Assembly (NCBI RefSeq): GCF_001936615.1
Contig: NZ_MLBF01000040.1
Location: 1 to 43,167, forward strand
Direction of reading: 5' to 3'
Origin: Desulfosporosinus metallidurans
GTDB lineage: Bacteria > Bacillota > Desulfitobacteriia > Desulfitobacteriales > Desulfitobacteriaceae
Length of the DNA stretch: 43,167 nucleotides
Below are positions 32,929 through 42,018 of this stretch, in pieces (within the stretch, counting starts at the first letter, position 1; the number at the start of each line of letters is the position of its first letter). The notes below the pieces were generated by a model. It had not been told where the DNA came from, made no database searches, and saw nothing but the letters and a program-made list of their open reading frames with translations. A program made the translations under genes and the position numbers.

Positions 32929-34134
32929 CTATTTACCGTAAACAATGCGCTTGCGCAGCTCTCCGATCATGGCAGGAACCTCAATACTCATTGGGCACCG
33001 TTCTACACATCTCCCACACCGCAAACAAGAATAAATGAGTGGAGCCGCTTTTTCCATACCCCCAGCCACAAATGCCGTCCAAATCGCACCGATTCCGCCC
33101 ATATAGATATGGCCGAAATGTCCAGCCGTCACTTGAAACACGGGGCACTCATACATACATCCGCCACAACGCAAACAGTGTAAAGCCTGGCTGAACTTAT
33201 CCTCCTGGGCCATCTCACTGCGCCCGTTGTCCACGAAGATGACATAAAATTCCTTTGGACCGTGTGCACCGTAAGTCGTTACCTTCTCAATATCCCCTGT
33301 TTTGCTGGGACCACTGACAATATTGACATAACCTGGCACGCCATACTGGGCATAACGCCAAGTGACCTCAGCTACTTTCATGGCTTCTTGGAACGTTGGC
33401 ACCAATTTCTCAACACCCACCATCACGATATGGACGGGTGGAGCACCTGTAGCCAGACGCACATTCCCCTCATTTTCAATAATAACCATAGCGCCTGTGT
33501 CCGCCGCCACCACGTTGGCCCCACTGATCCCCACATCGGCAGTGAAATACTTTTCGCGCAAAAATTCCCGCACTACCCTTACTTCTTCGGCGATGTCTGG
33601 CTGTACTTCCTTCTGGAAAAACTTACTAAAAACCTCAGCCACCTGTTCACGGGGCACATGGATTGAGGGGGAAAGAATGTGCATGGGGCGTTCTTTACGC
33701 AGTTGTAATATGAATTCGCCCAAATCAGTTTCCCAAACTTCGTTCCCATTTTCTTCAAGGTACTCACGCAGATGGAGTTCTTCCCCCAGCATGCTTTTTC
33801 CTTTAACAACGGTTTTATTCCGACCAATGATCCCCAGGGCAATTTCTAAAGCAGCCTGATGATCCTTTGCGTAATATGCTTTTCCTTTGTTTCGTTCCAC
33901 TGAAGCCATTGCCTGCTCTAACAATTGATCCAAGTTAGCCATAGCCTGGCGTTTGATTTCCTGCACCTCCACTGCCAGTTCTGGAGTGTGCGGAAAGCGT
34001 TCCAATGTTTCGGCAACTGTGTTGCGGTAAGACGTTACCGCCCTAGAGATTGCCGTTCGTATGTTGGTATCTTTACTAGCATCATTGAGGGACTTGGCAT
34101 ACGTGACAAAGTCCTTTCTTAAATCAACAGTCAT
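32929..34134 (-). CDS. LutB/LldF-like iron-sulfur protein (LUD domain plus 2[4Fe-4S])
   Basis: 401 residues. An N-terminal LUD domain (about 60-290; 'ADTGAMVIIENEGNVRLATG' is its hallmark) is followed by two ferredoxin-type cluster motifs, 'CLRCGGCMYECPVF' and 'CLRCGRCVERCPMS'. LutB-type proteins work with a CCG-domain partner and a lactate or glycolate oxidase in L-lactate use. Here the partner is encoded directly upstream (4-base overlap), but no LutC or oxidase gene is adjacent, so the electron donor is unknown. Confidence 0.88.
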   Translation of the reverse strand: MTVDLRKDFVTYAKSLNDASKDTNIRTAISRAVTSYRNTVAETLERFPHTPELAVEVQEIKRQAMANLDQLLEQAMASVERNKGKAYYAKDHQAALEIALGIIGRNKTVVKGKSMLGEELHLREYLEENGNEVWETDLGEFILQLRKERPMHILSPSIHVPREQVAEVFSKFFQKEVQPDIAEEVRVVREFLREKYFTADVGISGANVVAADTGAMVIIENEGNVRLATGAPPVHIVMVGVEKLVPTFQEAMKVAEVTWRYAQYGVPGYVNIVSGPSKTGDIEKVTTYGAHGPKEFYVIFVDNGRSEMAQEDKFSQALHCLRCGGCMYECPVFQVTAGHFGHIYMGGIGAIWTAFVAGGMEKAAPLIYSCLRCGRCVERCPMSIEVPAMIGELRKRIVYGK

Positions 34135-35117
34135 GCTTCAATCCCCCTATATAAGAATTCGATTAAATCTTCGACAATGGCCGAATCGCCCTTGGCTTGG
34201 CCGCCCTCCAGTGCTGACAGACAATACGGACAGGAGGTCAGAATATGCTCCGTGCCGCTTTCCTTCAACTCATTAACACGCCGAGATCCAATGACATGAG
34301 ATAACTCCGGAAACAGAATTTTGATAGGTCCGCCACAACATGACGTCCATTCTCGATTGCGTGGAGCCTCTTTCACCTCTGCTCCAACACATACCAAGAT
34401 ATCTCTTAATTCTTGATGGATTCCCAACTCTCGAGCTAACCGACAGGAATCATGAATGACGACGGCACCAGGGGTTGGTATTATTCCTAGTTTATCGCGC
34501 CGCTGCCACACCAAATCCACAAAGGTACGGATTTCCATGTCAAAACCCTCAACCATTTTAGGATAAACGAACTTAAAAACTTCTGCCGCATGGGGAGAAA
34601 GACAAACAATGGTTTTAGCTCCACTCTTCCTGATCCTATCTGCAACTTTTTTCACATAGACCTTCATATCTTCCATATAACCCAGTTCATAAAGCAAAGC
34701 ACCGCTGTACAATTCCTCATTTCCCGCATAGCAGAACTCATAACCTAACCCTTGGAGTACCTTAGCAGCCTTAAAGCAAATCGAATTATACCTTTCCCTA
34801 TCCTTAGCCAATACCGAAGAGTATATCTTTTCCGCGCTTATCCCGGCCTTATCCAACATATTACGTACACCCATCATCATAGAAAACGCCTTGCTGCCCT
34901 GATCGATATGAGTGATGGTTTTAACCAAAGAGTCGATAAAGGGAAGCAACTGGTATTCCCCGCCTGTATAAAAAAGCAGTTCCCCTCGGACTGGTAAGTC
35001 TAGTCCCTTGGCCCAAGCGGCAACCTCTGAACCCTTTAAGGCCAGTGGATTACCGTGTTTTACAATATTGTCGCTGATAATGTCCAACACCGTCGGCAGC
35101 TTCATTTCCACAACCAT
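34131..35117 (-). CDS. LutA/LldE-like CCG-domain Fe-S protein (heterodisulfide reductase B type)
   Basis: 328 residues from ATG 35117, which follows GGGGGG by 7 bases. Two cysteine-rich CCG domains: the first, imperfect, includes 'FYTGGEYQLLPF' and 'GYEFCYAGNEELYSG'; the second has 'VVIHDSCRLARELG' and 'TSCCGGPIKILFPEL' with 'TSCPYCLSAL'. These bind a non-cubane Fe-S cluster in HdrB- and LutA-type proteins. The stop and the lutB-like start overlap by 4 bases, so they form one two-gene operon. It is longer than classical LutA (about 240), closer to GlpC/HdrB-like forms. Confidence 0.85.
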   Translation of the reverse strand: MVVEMKLPTVLDIISDNIVKHGNPLALKGSEVAAWAKGLDLPVRGELLFYTGGEYQLLPFIDSLVKTITHIDQGSKAFSMMMGVRNMLDKAGISAEKIYSSVLAKDRERYNSICFKAAKVLQGLGYEFCYAGNEELYSGALLYELGYMEDMKVYVKKVADRIRKSGAKTIVCLSPHAAEVFKFVYPKMVEGFDMEIRTFVDLVWQRRDKLGIIPTPGAVVIHDSCRLARELGIHQELRDILVCVGAEVKEAPRNREWTSCCGGPIKILFPELSHVIGSRRVNELKESGTEHILTSCPYCLSALEGGQAKGDSAIVEDLIEFLYRGIEA

Positions 35118-35416
35118 CAAACGTCCCCCCAAATTATTCCCTACAGTTTTCTTTCATTTAATAAAGCGCGCATTGAATACCTCTGCGCGCCTTTACCTGA
35201 TCATTTACAATTCGTACTATAATTAGCACTGATCTTCTTTTCTGTAGTATAAAGAAAAATCTTGGTAAAAGTAACCCATAGAGAATATGTATTATGTATT
35301 CCTTCCCATAAGTTGCTTCATCCAGTGGATTTGTTTGATTGGGCAGCGCAATGAATCTCTTAATCAATAGTACTGTTCGAGCAAGTGGTGGAACAGTTGA
35401 GTTTGCACAGCAAAAA
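35118..35416. other. Intergenic region upstream of the lutA-like gene
   Basis: No supportable gene. A hairpin with AAAGCGCGC and GCGCGCCTTT arms (35163-35193) lies 45 bases before the lutA-like start and could affect its expression. No clear promoter is seen. Confidence 0.4.
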
Positions 35417-35441
35417 ATACGGCGGTCTCAGACCGCCGTAT
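35411..35441 (-). terminator. Rho-independent terminator after the LysR gene
   Basis: ATACGGCGGTCT and AGACCGCCGTAT (35417-35441) form a tight palindrome. The minus strand continues with six T residues. Confidence 0.85.
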
Positions 35442-35497
35442 ACTTAGATAATTCAGCTTAATGTCTCATCACAAGACAAAAGTTGCTATGTTCGTCA

Positions 35498-36472
35498 TTA
35501 CTTACCACTGCGTTGTGAAAAACGCAGCTTACTCGCGTGATCTTCTAATTCGCCAAAATCCATACTTATAATATCTGACAACAAGTCTCGATCATGGAGT
35601 AAGTTCGTTAAACGACGCTCATCTTTGGTCTGGGTAGTATTGGCATTGGTGAGAATACTTAATGGCCGATAAACCGGAGCATCTTGTATTTTTAATGTCT
35701 TAAAAATTTTTAGGTCGCACTCCCGACGAACGGTCAACGAAGAAATAATGGTGATTCCAAGCCCTGCCGAAACCACTTGCTTAATCGCGTGAGTACTTCC
35801 CAGTTCCATTGAAATATTCAATTCACTCAGATCAAGTCCTCTCTCTCTAAGGGCTATCTCCATGACCTTGCGAGTTCCAGAACCTTCCTCCCGAGTCACT
35901 AGACGCTCAAGAGGAAGTTCGGCGAGGGTAATACTATTCCTTGAAGCCCATGGGTGAAAATAGGGAATAACAACAACTAACTCGTCTTCCCAGAAGCTCT
36001 CCACATTTAACTCCTTATACCTAGGAACAGGTCCCTCGATCAGACCAATATGCATCTTTTTCTCCAGAATATCTTGCGTAATCGAATCTGTATTGGCGAT
36101 CTTCACCTTGAAGTCTACACCTGGGTGAGTCTTATACAAAAGAGCGAGAATATTAGGAAGGATGTATTCTCCTATGGTTAACGTCGCACCAAGGAAGATC
36201 AGCCTTCTCTGATCTTTGGATATAGCACATATCTGTTCTTTAGCATCCTTAAGAATGTTCAAGATACTTCGGACATGGGTATAAAAAATTTCACCCTCTC
36301 TGGTTAGAGTAACTCCTTTATTAGTTCGCTCAAAAAAGCGAGCACCATACTGGTTTTCCAAATTCTGAATCTGCAAACTAATACTAGGTTGACTCATATG
36401 GAGCTTCTTAGATGCTAAGGTAATATTTTTTGTTTCTGCCACCTCTTTAAAAACATTGAAGTGTTGTTCCAT
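35498..36472 (-). CDS. LysR-family transcriptional regulator
   Basis: 324 residues. The N-terminal winged helix ('FKEVAETKNITLASKKLHMS', 'PSISLQIQNLENQYGARFFE') is followed by a periplasmic-binding-protein-like effector domain (about 90-300; 'IFLGATLTIGEYILPNILAL', 'TREEGSGTRKVMEIALRERG'). It resembles the CysL/YwfK group of LysR proteins found in anaerobic Firmicutes. Neighbours (lutA-like downstream, serC upstream, same strand) do not reveal its target. A run of GATATC repeats lies about 140-170 bp upstream of its start. Confidence 0.88.
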   Translation of the reverse strand: MEQHFNVFKEVAETKNITLASKKLHMSQPSISLQIQNLENQYGARFFERTNKGVTLTREGEIFYTHVRSILNILKDAKEQICAISKDQRRLIFLGATLTIGEYILPNILALLYKTHPGVDFKVKIANTDSITQDILEKKMHIGLIEGPVPRYKELNVESFWEDELVVVIPYFHPWASRNSITLAELPLERLVTREEGSGTRKVMEIALRERGLDLSELNISMELGSTHAIKQVVSAGLGITIISSLTVRRECDLKIFKTLKIQDAPVYRPLSILTNANTTQTKDERRLTNLLHDRDLLSDIISMDFGELEDHASKLRFSQRSGK

Positions 36473-36787
36473 AATGATGCACCCTTTCTAGGTCCTCAAT
36501 TCCTATCTCTATTTGCTCCGTGTATATTCCATCTCTAGAGGCACTTCATAAATTAAGGTGTCGGTTCCTTTTTTCCTTCCACAAGTACTACTTATTTCAA
36601 AATAGTACCTTTCAGATATCTGATATCTGATATCTGATATCTAGTTTCTGATATATTACTAGTTTTAACCCAAATATCTTGAAATTCATAATATAATCTT
36701 AACACTTTAGTCAAATATTTTCCACATTAGTACATATGCATATTTCAAAATATAGCCATACTCAAGCGATGAACACTAAACATTGGT
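36473..36787. other. Intergenic region upstream of the LysR gene
   Basis: An AT-rich stretch without a coding frame. It contains the GATATC tandem repeat at 36614-36642, and any promoter for the LysR gene. Confidence 0.45.
36614..36642. repeat. Tandem TGATATC heptamer repeat
   Basis: Four successive 7-bp units (AGATATC then TGATATC three times), followed 9 bases later by a degenerate TGATATA. Each unit is centred on the palindrome GATATC. It could be slippage or a cluster of regulator sites. Confidence 0.8.
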
Positions 36788-36843
36788 AAAAAAGAGAAGA
36801 ACAGTCAAACCTATGGTCTCGGTTCGACTGCCCTTCTCTTTTT
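36788..36843 (-). terminator. Rho-independent terminator after serC
   Basis: AAAAAGAGAAG pairs with CTTCTCTTTTT, with an inner CAGTC/GACTG and AACC/GGTT pairing; the minus strand runs into TTTTTT. It lies about 25 bases after the serC stop. Confidence 0.85.
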
Positions 36844-36868
36844 GTTTAGAGTGATCAAAGGTCACTTC

Positions 36869-37954
36869 CTACGCATTTTTGCTCTGGAAAGCTTTCATAA
36901 ACTCGGCTAAAGCCCTACACCCATCCATGCTCATGGCATTATAGACCGATGCCCGGATGCCACCAACGGAGCGGTGACCTTTTAAACCGATCATACCTTG
37001 TTGGGTGGCCTCAGCCGCAAAGGTTTTCTCCAACTCCTCGCTAGGTAAACGGAACGTGATATTCATCAGAGAGCGACTATCTTTGACAGCATGCCCTCTA
37101 AAATAGCCCTCACTGTTGTCAATGGCCTCGTAAATAAGGGCCGCTTTCTCCGCGTTGCGTTTTTCCGCTGCGACCAGCCCGCCGTTATTTTTAAGCCAGC
37201 GCAAGACCAGGTTCACCATATAAACGGAAAAACTTGGTGGGGTATTGTACAAAGAATCGTTTTTAGCATGAATATCATAACGAAGCATTGTGGGAATGTT
37301 GGAAGGGATGTCCTCCAATAAATCCTTTCGAATAATAACCACAGTTACCCCGGCTGGACCAAGGTTCTTCTGCGCTCCAGCGTAAATCAGAGAAAACTTA
37401 GACACATCGAAGCGGCGTGAGAGGATATCGCTGGACATATCGGCAACCAACGGAACACCCCCCAAGTCTGGAAATGACTGCCATTGGGTACCGAAGATGG
37501 TGTTATTAGAGCAAAGATGAAGATAGGCAGGGCTGTCACTCACCTTGAGTTCATCGACTCTGGGAATTCGGGTGTAGTTTTCCTCCTTGGTACTTGCTGC
37601 AACATTGGTTTTAACGAATTTTGACGCTTCTTTGTAAGCTTTTTCTGCCCACGCTCCGGTGAGAATATAGTCAGCGTGGCTCTCTGGGGAGACCAGATTC
37701 ATGGGTACTGCGGCAAATTGAGTGCTTGCTCCACCTTGGAGAAACAATACCCGATAGTTTTCCGGCACTCCTAGTAATTCCTTGACAAGAGCCTCAGCCT
37801 CTGAATTGATAGCCTCGTATTCCTTGGTGCGGTGACTATTTTCCATCACAGACATGCCCGTGCCTTTAAAATTCAGAAGTTCGCTCTGCGCTTCTTCTAA
37901 AACAGCAAGTGGAAGAGTGGCTGGACCCGCATTGAAGTTAAATATTCTTTCCAT
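36869..37954 (-). CDS. serC: Phosphoserine aminotransferase
   Basis: 361 residues, the usual length. It converts 3-phosphohydroxypyruvate and glutamate to O-phosphoserine (and serves pyridoxal synthesis in some bacteria). 'FNFNAGPATLP' at the N-terminus, 'FLQGGASTQFAAVPMNL', 'CSNNTIFGTQW' and the PLP lysine in 'YAGAQKNLGPAG' are family blocks; 'HRSVGGIRASVYNAM' lies near the end. AGAGGAT precedes the ATG. No serA is adjacent. It sits 130 bp after leuA on the same strand. Confidence 0.97.
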   Translation of the reverse strand: MERIFNFNAGPATLPLAVLEEAQSELLNFKGTGMSVMENSHRTKEYEAINSEAEALVKELLGVPENYRVLFLQGGASTQFAAVPMNLVSPESHADYILTGAWAEKAYKEASKFVKTNVAASTKEENYTRIPRVDELKVSDSPAYLHLCSNNTIFGTQWQSFPDLGGVPLVADMSSDILSRRFDVSKFSLIYAGAQKNLGPAGVTVVIIRKDLLEDIPSNIPTMLRYDIHAKNDSLYNTPPSFSVYMVNLVLRWLKNNGGLVAAEKRNAEKAALIYEAIDNSEGYFRGHAVKDSRSLMNITFRLPSEELEKTFAAEATQQGMIGLKGHRSVGGIRASVYNAMSMDGCRALAEFMKAFQSKNA

Positions 37955-38083
37955 ATTTAATCAATCCTCTCCAAGTTTGAAATAGTTCGCACAACCTTAT
38001 TGGACCATTATATCCCCTTAGATCGGCTGTAGCAATATAAAAATTGGATAATACGACTATTATACGACACAAAATTCATTCTG

Positions 38084-39607
38084 TTATCCCTCTGCTTCCA
38101 ACTCACTATGAGGATTTCTCTTTTCTAAAGCATTAAGGTAGGCTTTAGCGCTGGCTTCAATTACATCCGTCGAAAATCCCTTCCCAACCACCAGACGACC
38201 ATCCTCATAACGCAACTTGACTGTGGCTTCTCCCAAAGCCTCACTACTCCGTGTGACAGACTTCAGTGTGAAATCTTCAAGGGTTGCGATGTTCCCAGTG
38301 ATCCTGTCAATAGTATTGAAAAGGGCATTCACAGGACCATTACCACAAGCGGCATCCGTTATCGTCGTTCCTTCAATTTCTAGGATCACAGTAGCTGTAG
38401 CCATTTGAACACCACTAGTCGCAATAGACATGCTTTTCAGTACAATGCTATTTCCAGTAGTTTCTGAATCCCCCATCAAGACATAAAGATCTTGGTCAAA
38501 TACCTCTTTCTTCAGATCCGCTAATTTTAAGAACCTTTGATAAACCTCATCAAGCTGGGCCCCTTCTACTTTATACCCTAATTCCTCCAGACAATGTTGG
38601 AGGGCATGTCTTCCTGATCTTGCCGAAAGGCTGATTAAATTCTGTGGGACGCCGATTGTTTCCGGTTGAATGATTTCATAAGTCTCTCTATCTTTTAGAA
38701 CTCCGTCCTGGTGTATGCCTGAGGCATGCATAAAAGCGTTAGCTCCAACTATGGCTTTATGATCCGGGACAGTCACTCCTGTTATCCGAGAAACCAGTCT
38801 ACTGGTGGCGGATATCTCTCGGGTGTTAATATTGCTTCCCACCCCATAACCATCGCGGCGAGTATAAATTGACATAATTACCTCTTCCAAGGAAGTATTG
38901 CCTGCCCGCTCTCCTATACCATTAATCGTCCCTTCCACTTGGCCTGCTCCCGCTTTGATACCCGCCAGAGAATTGGCCGTTGCCATTCCCAAATCGTTAT
39001 GGCAATGAACACTAACAATGGCTTGATCAATATTCTCAACGTTCTTAATGACATATCCGATAAGTTCTCCGTATTCCCAAGGGTTAGCATACCCAACTGT
39101 ATCCGGGAGATTAACTACCGTGGCCCCAGCTGAAATCACTTCTTTGATAACTCTGGTCAAAAACTCCGGATCGCTGCGAAAGGCATCTTCAGCATAAAAT
39201 TCAACATCACTCATAAATTTCTTAGCATACTTTACGGCAAAAACCGCTTGCTCCACCACCTGGTCAGGGGTAAGCCTTAATTTCTTGGCCATGTGAATGG
39301 GAGAAACCCCTATGCCCGTATGAATTCTGGGATATTCTGCCTTGCGCAATGCTTCCGCACAGATATCGATATCCTGAGTGACCGCCCTAGTTAACCCACA
39401 AATGGTTACTCCCTTGAGTTCCTTAGCCATCGTTCGAACTGATTCCATATCCCCCGGCGAAGAAGCAGGAAAACCAGCTTCAATTATATCCACGCCGAGT
39501 TTCACAAGTTGATGTCCAATCTCTAATTTTTCTTTTACATTCAGAGTGATCCCTAGGGATTGCTCTCCATCTCTAAGGGTAGTATCAAAAACATATAATT
39601 TACGCAT
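38084..39607 (-). CDS. leuA: 2-isopropylmalate synthase
   Basis: 507 residues from ATG 39607, which has AAGGAGG eight bases upstream; the frame is open further, but that part is the T-box terminator. It condenses acetyl-CoA and 2-oxoisovalerate, the first step of leucine synthesis. The DRE-TIM barrel shows 'FDTTLRDGEQSLG' and the metal-binding 'VHCHNDLGMATANS'. The C-terminal LeuA regulatory domain (about 370-500) for leucine feedback is present. It is controlled by a T-box leader with a leucine-type specifier; leuCDB are not in the window. Confidence 0.96.
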   Translation of the reverse strand: MRKLYVFDTTLRDGEQSLGITLNVKEKLEIGHQLVKLGVDIIEAGFPASSPGDMESVRTMAKELKGVTICGLTRAVTQDIDICAEALRKAEYPRIHTGIGVSPIHMAKKLRLTPDQVVEQAVFAVKYAKKFMSDVEFYAEDAFRSDPEFLTRVIKEVISAGATVVNLPDTVGYANPWEYGELIGYVIKNVENIDQAIVSVHCHNDLGMATANSLAGIKAGAGQVEGTINGIGERAGNTSLEEVIMSIYTRRDGYGVGSNINTREISATSRLVSRITGVTVPDHKAIVGANAFMHASGIHQDGVLKDRETYEIIQPETIGVPQNLISLSARSGRHALQHCLEELGYKVEGAQLDEVYQRFLKLADLKKEVFDQDLYVLMGDSETTGNSIVLKSMSIATSGVQMATATVILEIEGTTITDAACGNGPVNALFNTIDRITGNIATLEDFTLKSVTRSSEALGEATVKLRYEDGRLVVGKGFSTDVIEASAKAYLNALEKRNPHSELEAEG

Positions 39608-39633
39608 TGTAACTTCCTCCTTAAAAATAAATA

Positions 39634-39990
39634 AACCCTTCGTCTCTGATTGAGACGAAGGGTTAGTTCGCGGTACCACTCAAGTTGACAGTTAATAACT
39701 GTCTTCTCTGCAGATACGGAAATAATCAAGTTTCGTTATTCGGTGGTCGGGGTCCGACGAGAAATATTATTTCTTTCATCGAACTTCTAACATCGAACTT
39801 CTAACATCAAAGTTCCGATATCTCCTTCCTTTTAACGGTGGAAGCTCCGTCCGAGCCTACTTTCTTACAATTTCGGTCGGCTACTCGAGGAAGAGTTCCA
39901 ATTCTATTCCGTTACTGCCTTTCACCAACCAGCAGCTCTCTAAAACGGAAACGCGACTGTACTATTCCCTCTCATCGTCATTTTAGCAGT
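39634..39990 (-). ncRNA. T-box leader RNA of leuA
   Basis: On the minus strand the leader has a long Stem I region, the T-box sequence GAGTGGTACCGCGAAC (39665-39682) and a 13-bp terminator (39634-39664; AACCCTTCGTCTC with its complement, then a T-rich run). The conserved TGGTACCGCG pairs with the 3' end of uncharged tRNA and favours the antiterminator. The likely specifier is CTC (Leu) in GGAACTCTTCC near 39893-39903, in keeping with leuA downstream. Confidence 0.92.
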
Positions 39991-39997
39991 TTTTTAT

Positions 39998-40025
39998 ATC
40001 TTACACTACTTCGCAATAATGTCAA
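39998..40025 (-). promoter_or_regulatory. Promoter of the leuA T-box transcript
   Basis: On the minus strand TTGACA (40020-40025) and TAAGAT (39998-40003) are 16 bp apart, just upstream of the T-box leader and directly after the MFS gene. Confidence 0.7.
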
Positions 40026-40037
40026 GGGCAAAAAATA

Positions 40038-41444
40038 TTATTTGGCTTTGGCATAACTTTTACGGTTAGCTGAGATAGCAGCGGCGGCAAGGGCCACAGC
40101 CATGGCCACGAGCATCACAGAATGATACGCTGACATGAACGCCCCTATTTGACCTGATTTCGGTATAGTCACACCGCCCCAGGCCTCAAACAAGGATACC
40201 GACAAAGCAATACCCGTGACCATACCTAAGTTTCTCACCAAACTATTAATCCCCCCGGCAATACCCAGTTTCTGAGGGGGAACTGAACTCATCACACTGC
40301 TATTATTGGGCGATTGAAACATGCCAGAACCTAATCCCGTGAGCACAAGACCGGGGATAACTTGATAATAAGGAGCTGTGGCCGGCAGAGTCGAGAAATA
40401 AAAGAAGCCAAGTGCAGTAATGACCAAACCACCTGTTGTTAAAACTACAGGTCCGTATTTGTCAGAAGCATTACCGCTAATGGGAGCTACAATGGCCATC
40501 ACCACTGGAAAGACCATTAACATTAATCCAGCCTGCGAGGGATTGTAGTTTAGAATTCCTTGCAAGTAAAATGGCAGAAGCATATTGTTGGCAAACATAG
40601 CCACAAAGGATAGCCAGCCCGAGAGATTCCCGATAAGAAAAGGGCGATTTCGGAAAAGAGATAAATTAATCATGGGATGTTCAACTTTACGTTCTATCAT
40701 AATAAATAAGACCAGTAATGCCGTTCCCAAAAATAAGCTTAAGAGTACAGTAGGACTTGTCCAACCCCAACTCTCGCCATTATTTATGCCTAAGAGTACA
40801 CCAATCATTCCGATTGTAAAAGTGAAGGCACCTGCAAAATCGAAACTCTCGTTGTTTTTGTGGGGTTCATCAGTGGGGAGAATTAGGAGAGCAACCACGT
40901 AGCCAATAATTCCAATAGGAACGTTAATGTAGAAAATGGAGCGCCAGCTAGCCAAACCAATCAGCAGTCCGCCCAACGCTGGACCTGTTAAACTACCCAG
41001 GGCAACAACGGTTCCTGTAAGACCTAATGCTTTACCACGCTCACTAGGCGGAAAAATAGTAGTGATAATTGCAGCACTGTTAGACATTAACATAGCCGCA
41101 CCCACAGCTTGCAACACCCGTGTCCCCACTAAAAACCAGATATTTTGGGCTAAGCCGCACAGAGCTGACCCCAACGTAAAAATTAAAAAACCAAGCGCAT
41201 AGACTTTTTTACGTCCCAGTAGGTCAGCAATCCTACCGAAAACTGGCAATAGGCTAGAAATAGTCAGAAGGTAGGCTGAAACTACCCATTGTAGGGTAGA
41301 GAGATTGGAATGGAGTTGACCCGAAATTGTAGGCAAAGCCACATTGACAATACTGCCATCCAACGTGGACATAAAGGTACCAATCGCGACGGCCGCTAAG
41401 ACATACCAGCGGTAATTCGGTAAATCTTTAACTTTCTCTAGCAT
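40038..41444 (-). CDS. DHA2-type MFS drug exporter (EmrB/QacA family)
   Basis: 468 residues with about 14 membrane helices. Motif A 'GRIADLLGRKKVYALGF', the D1-type motif 'TFMSTLDGSIVNVALPTI' and motif C 'GLTGTVVALGSLTGPALGG' place it among 14-span proton-driven multidrug exporters. GGAGG lies six bases before the ATG. It appears to be a single gene. An inverted repeat 95-120 bp upstream of the start may bind a TetR- or MarR-type regulator, but no such gene is adjacent. Confidence 0.92.
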   Translation of the reverse strand: MLEKVKDLPNYRWYVLAAVAIGTFMSTLDGSIVNVALPTISGQLHSNLSTLQWVVSAYLLTISSLLPVFGRIADLLGRKKVYALGFLIFTLGSALCGLAQNIWFLVGTRVLQAVGAAMLMSNSAAIITTIFPPSERGKALGLTGTVVALGSLTGPALGGLLIGLASWRSIFYINVPIGIIGYVVALLILPTDEPHKNNESFDFAGAFTFTIGMIGVLLGINNGESWGWTSPTVLLSLFLGTALLVLFIMIERKVEHPMINLSLFRNRPFLIGNLSGWLSFVAMFANNMLLPFYLQGILNYNPSQAGLMLMVFPVVMAIVAPISGNASDKYGPVVLTTGGLVITALGFFYFSTLPATAPYYQVIPGLVLTGLGSGMFQSPNNSSVMSSVPPQKLGIAGGINSLVRNLGMVTGIALSVSLFEAWGGVTIPKSGQIGAFMSAYHSVMLVAMAVALAAAAISANRKSYAKAK

Positions 41445-42018
41445 GGAAATCCTCCACTCTTACAAATTGTTGACGATTCGAGTTAGCAAATTCTTTAGTT
41501 GGGCCTGCAATAATTACTTGTCGTGATGATAATTGTTATGACATTTTAGCAAATATATTAATGTCAAGCAAGAACTGCATGATATTTAAACTCTTTATTT
41601 GATTGGAAAGACACCACGTGTATCCCAAAAATCCCTCCGCCATCGTCTCAGTAACACCCGTCAGAAAATAACGCTCTGTACGTGATCTAAACTACTATCT
41701 GTCGAAAGGCGTCTAAATTGTCATGTAACAGACAAGATATTCAGCGAATCAGTGATATACTTGAATAAAAACATGAATAATCAAATAATATATCGCAATC
41801 TCCGTTCAAAGTTTTGGAATCTCTCGAAAAACCTTGAACGGATTCACATTATGCCTGCTTTTAGGGAAAGCGGTGCCAAAAAAAAGTCCACTCATTCTCC
41901 CTTTTCCCTAAAAATTTAAAAAGTATTGCTATTACTAGGAGGTGAACTCGTCCAAGGTCTAGGTCTAGGGGTATTTGTGAAAAAAGTTTCTAAGCTATTT
42001 TAGAGGAGAGATTAAAAA
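41445..42018. other. Divergent intergenic region between the MFS and YeiH-type genes
   Basis: 574 bp without a supportable gene. It contains the dyad at 41539-41566, a hairpin CCGTTCAA/TTGAACGG (41802-41841) and a wide-loop pair TTTAGGGAAA/TTTCCCTAAA (about 41858-41919). One or both of the latter may belong to an untranslated leader of the rightward transporter gene. Confidence 0.5.
41539..41566. promoter_or_regulatory. Inverted repeat, probable operator of the MFS exporter
   Basis: TGACATT (41539-41545) and AATGTCA (41560-41566) are separated by 14 bp, inside the likely promoter region of the leftward exporter gene; TTGACA on the minus strand overlaps one arm. The spacing fits a dimeric regulator. 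Confidence 0.5.

Noticed and set aside
35158..35367. 69-codon minus-strand frame upstream of the lutA-like gene
   Set aside because: No ribosome site, biased composition and a GC-rich hairpin inside it; no family recognised.
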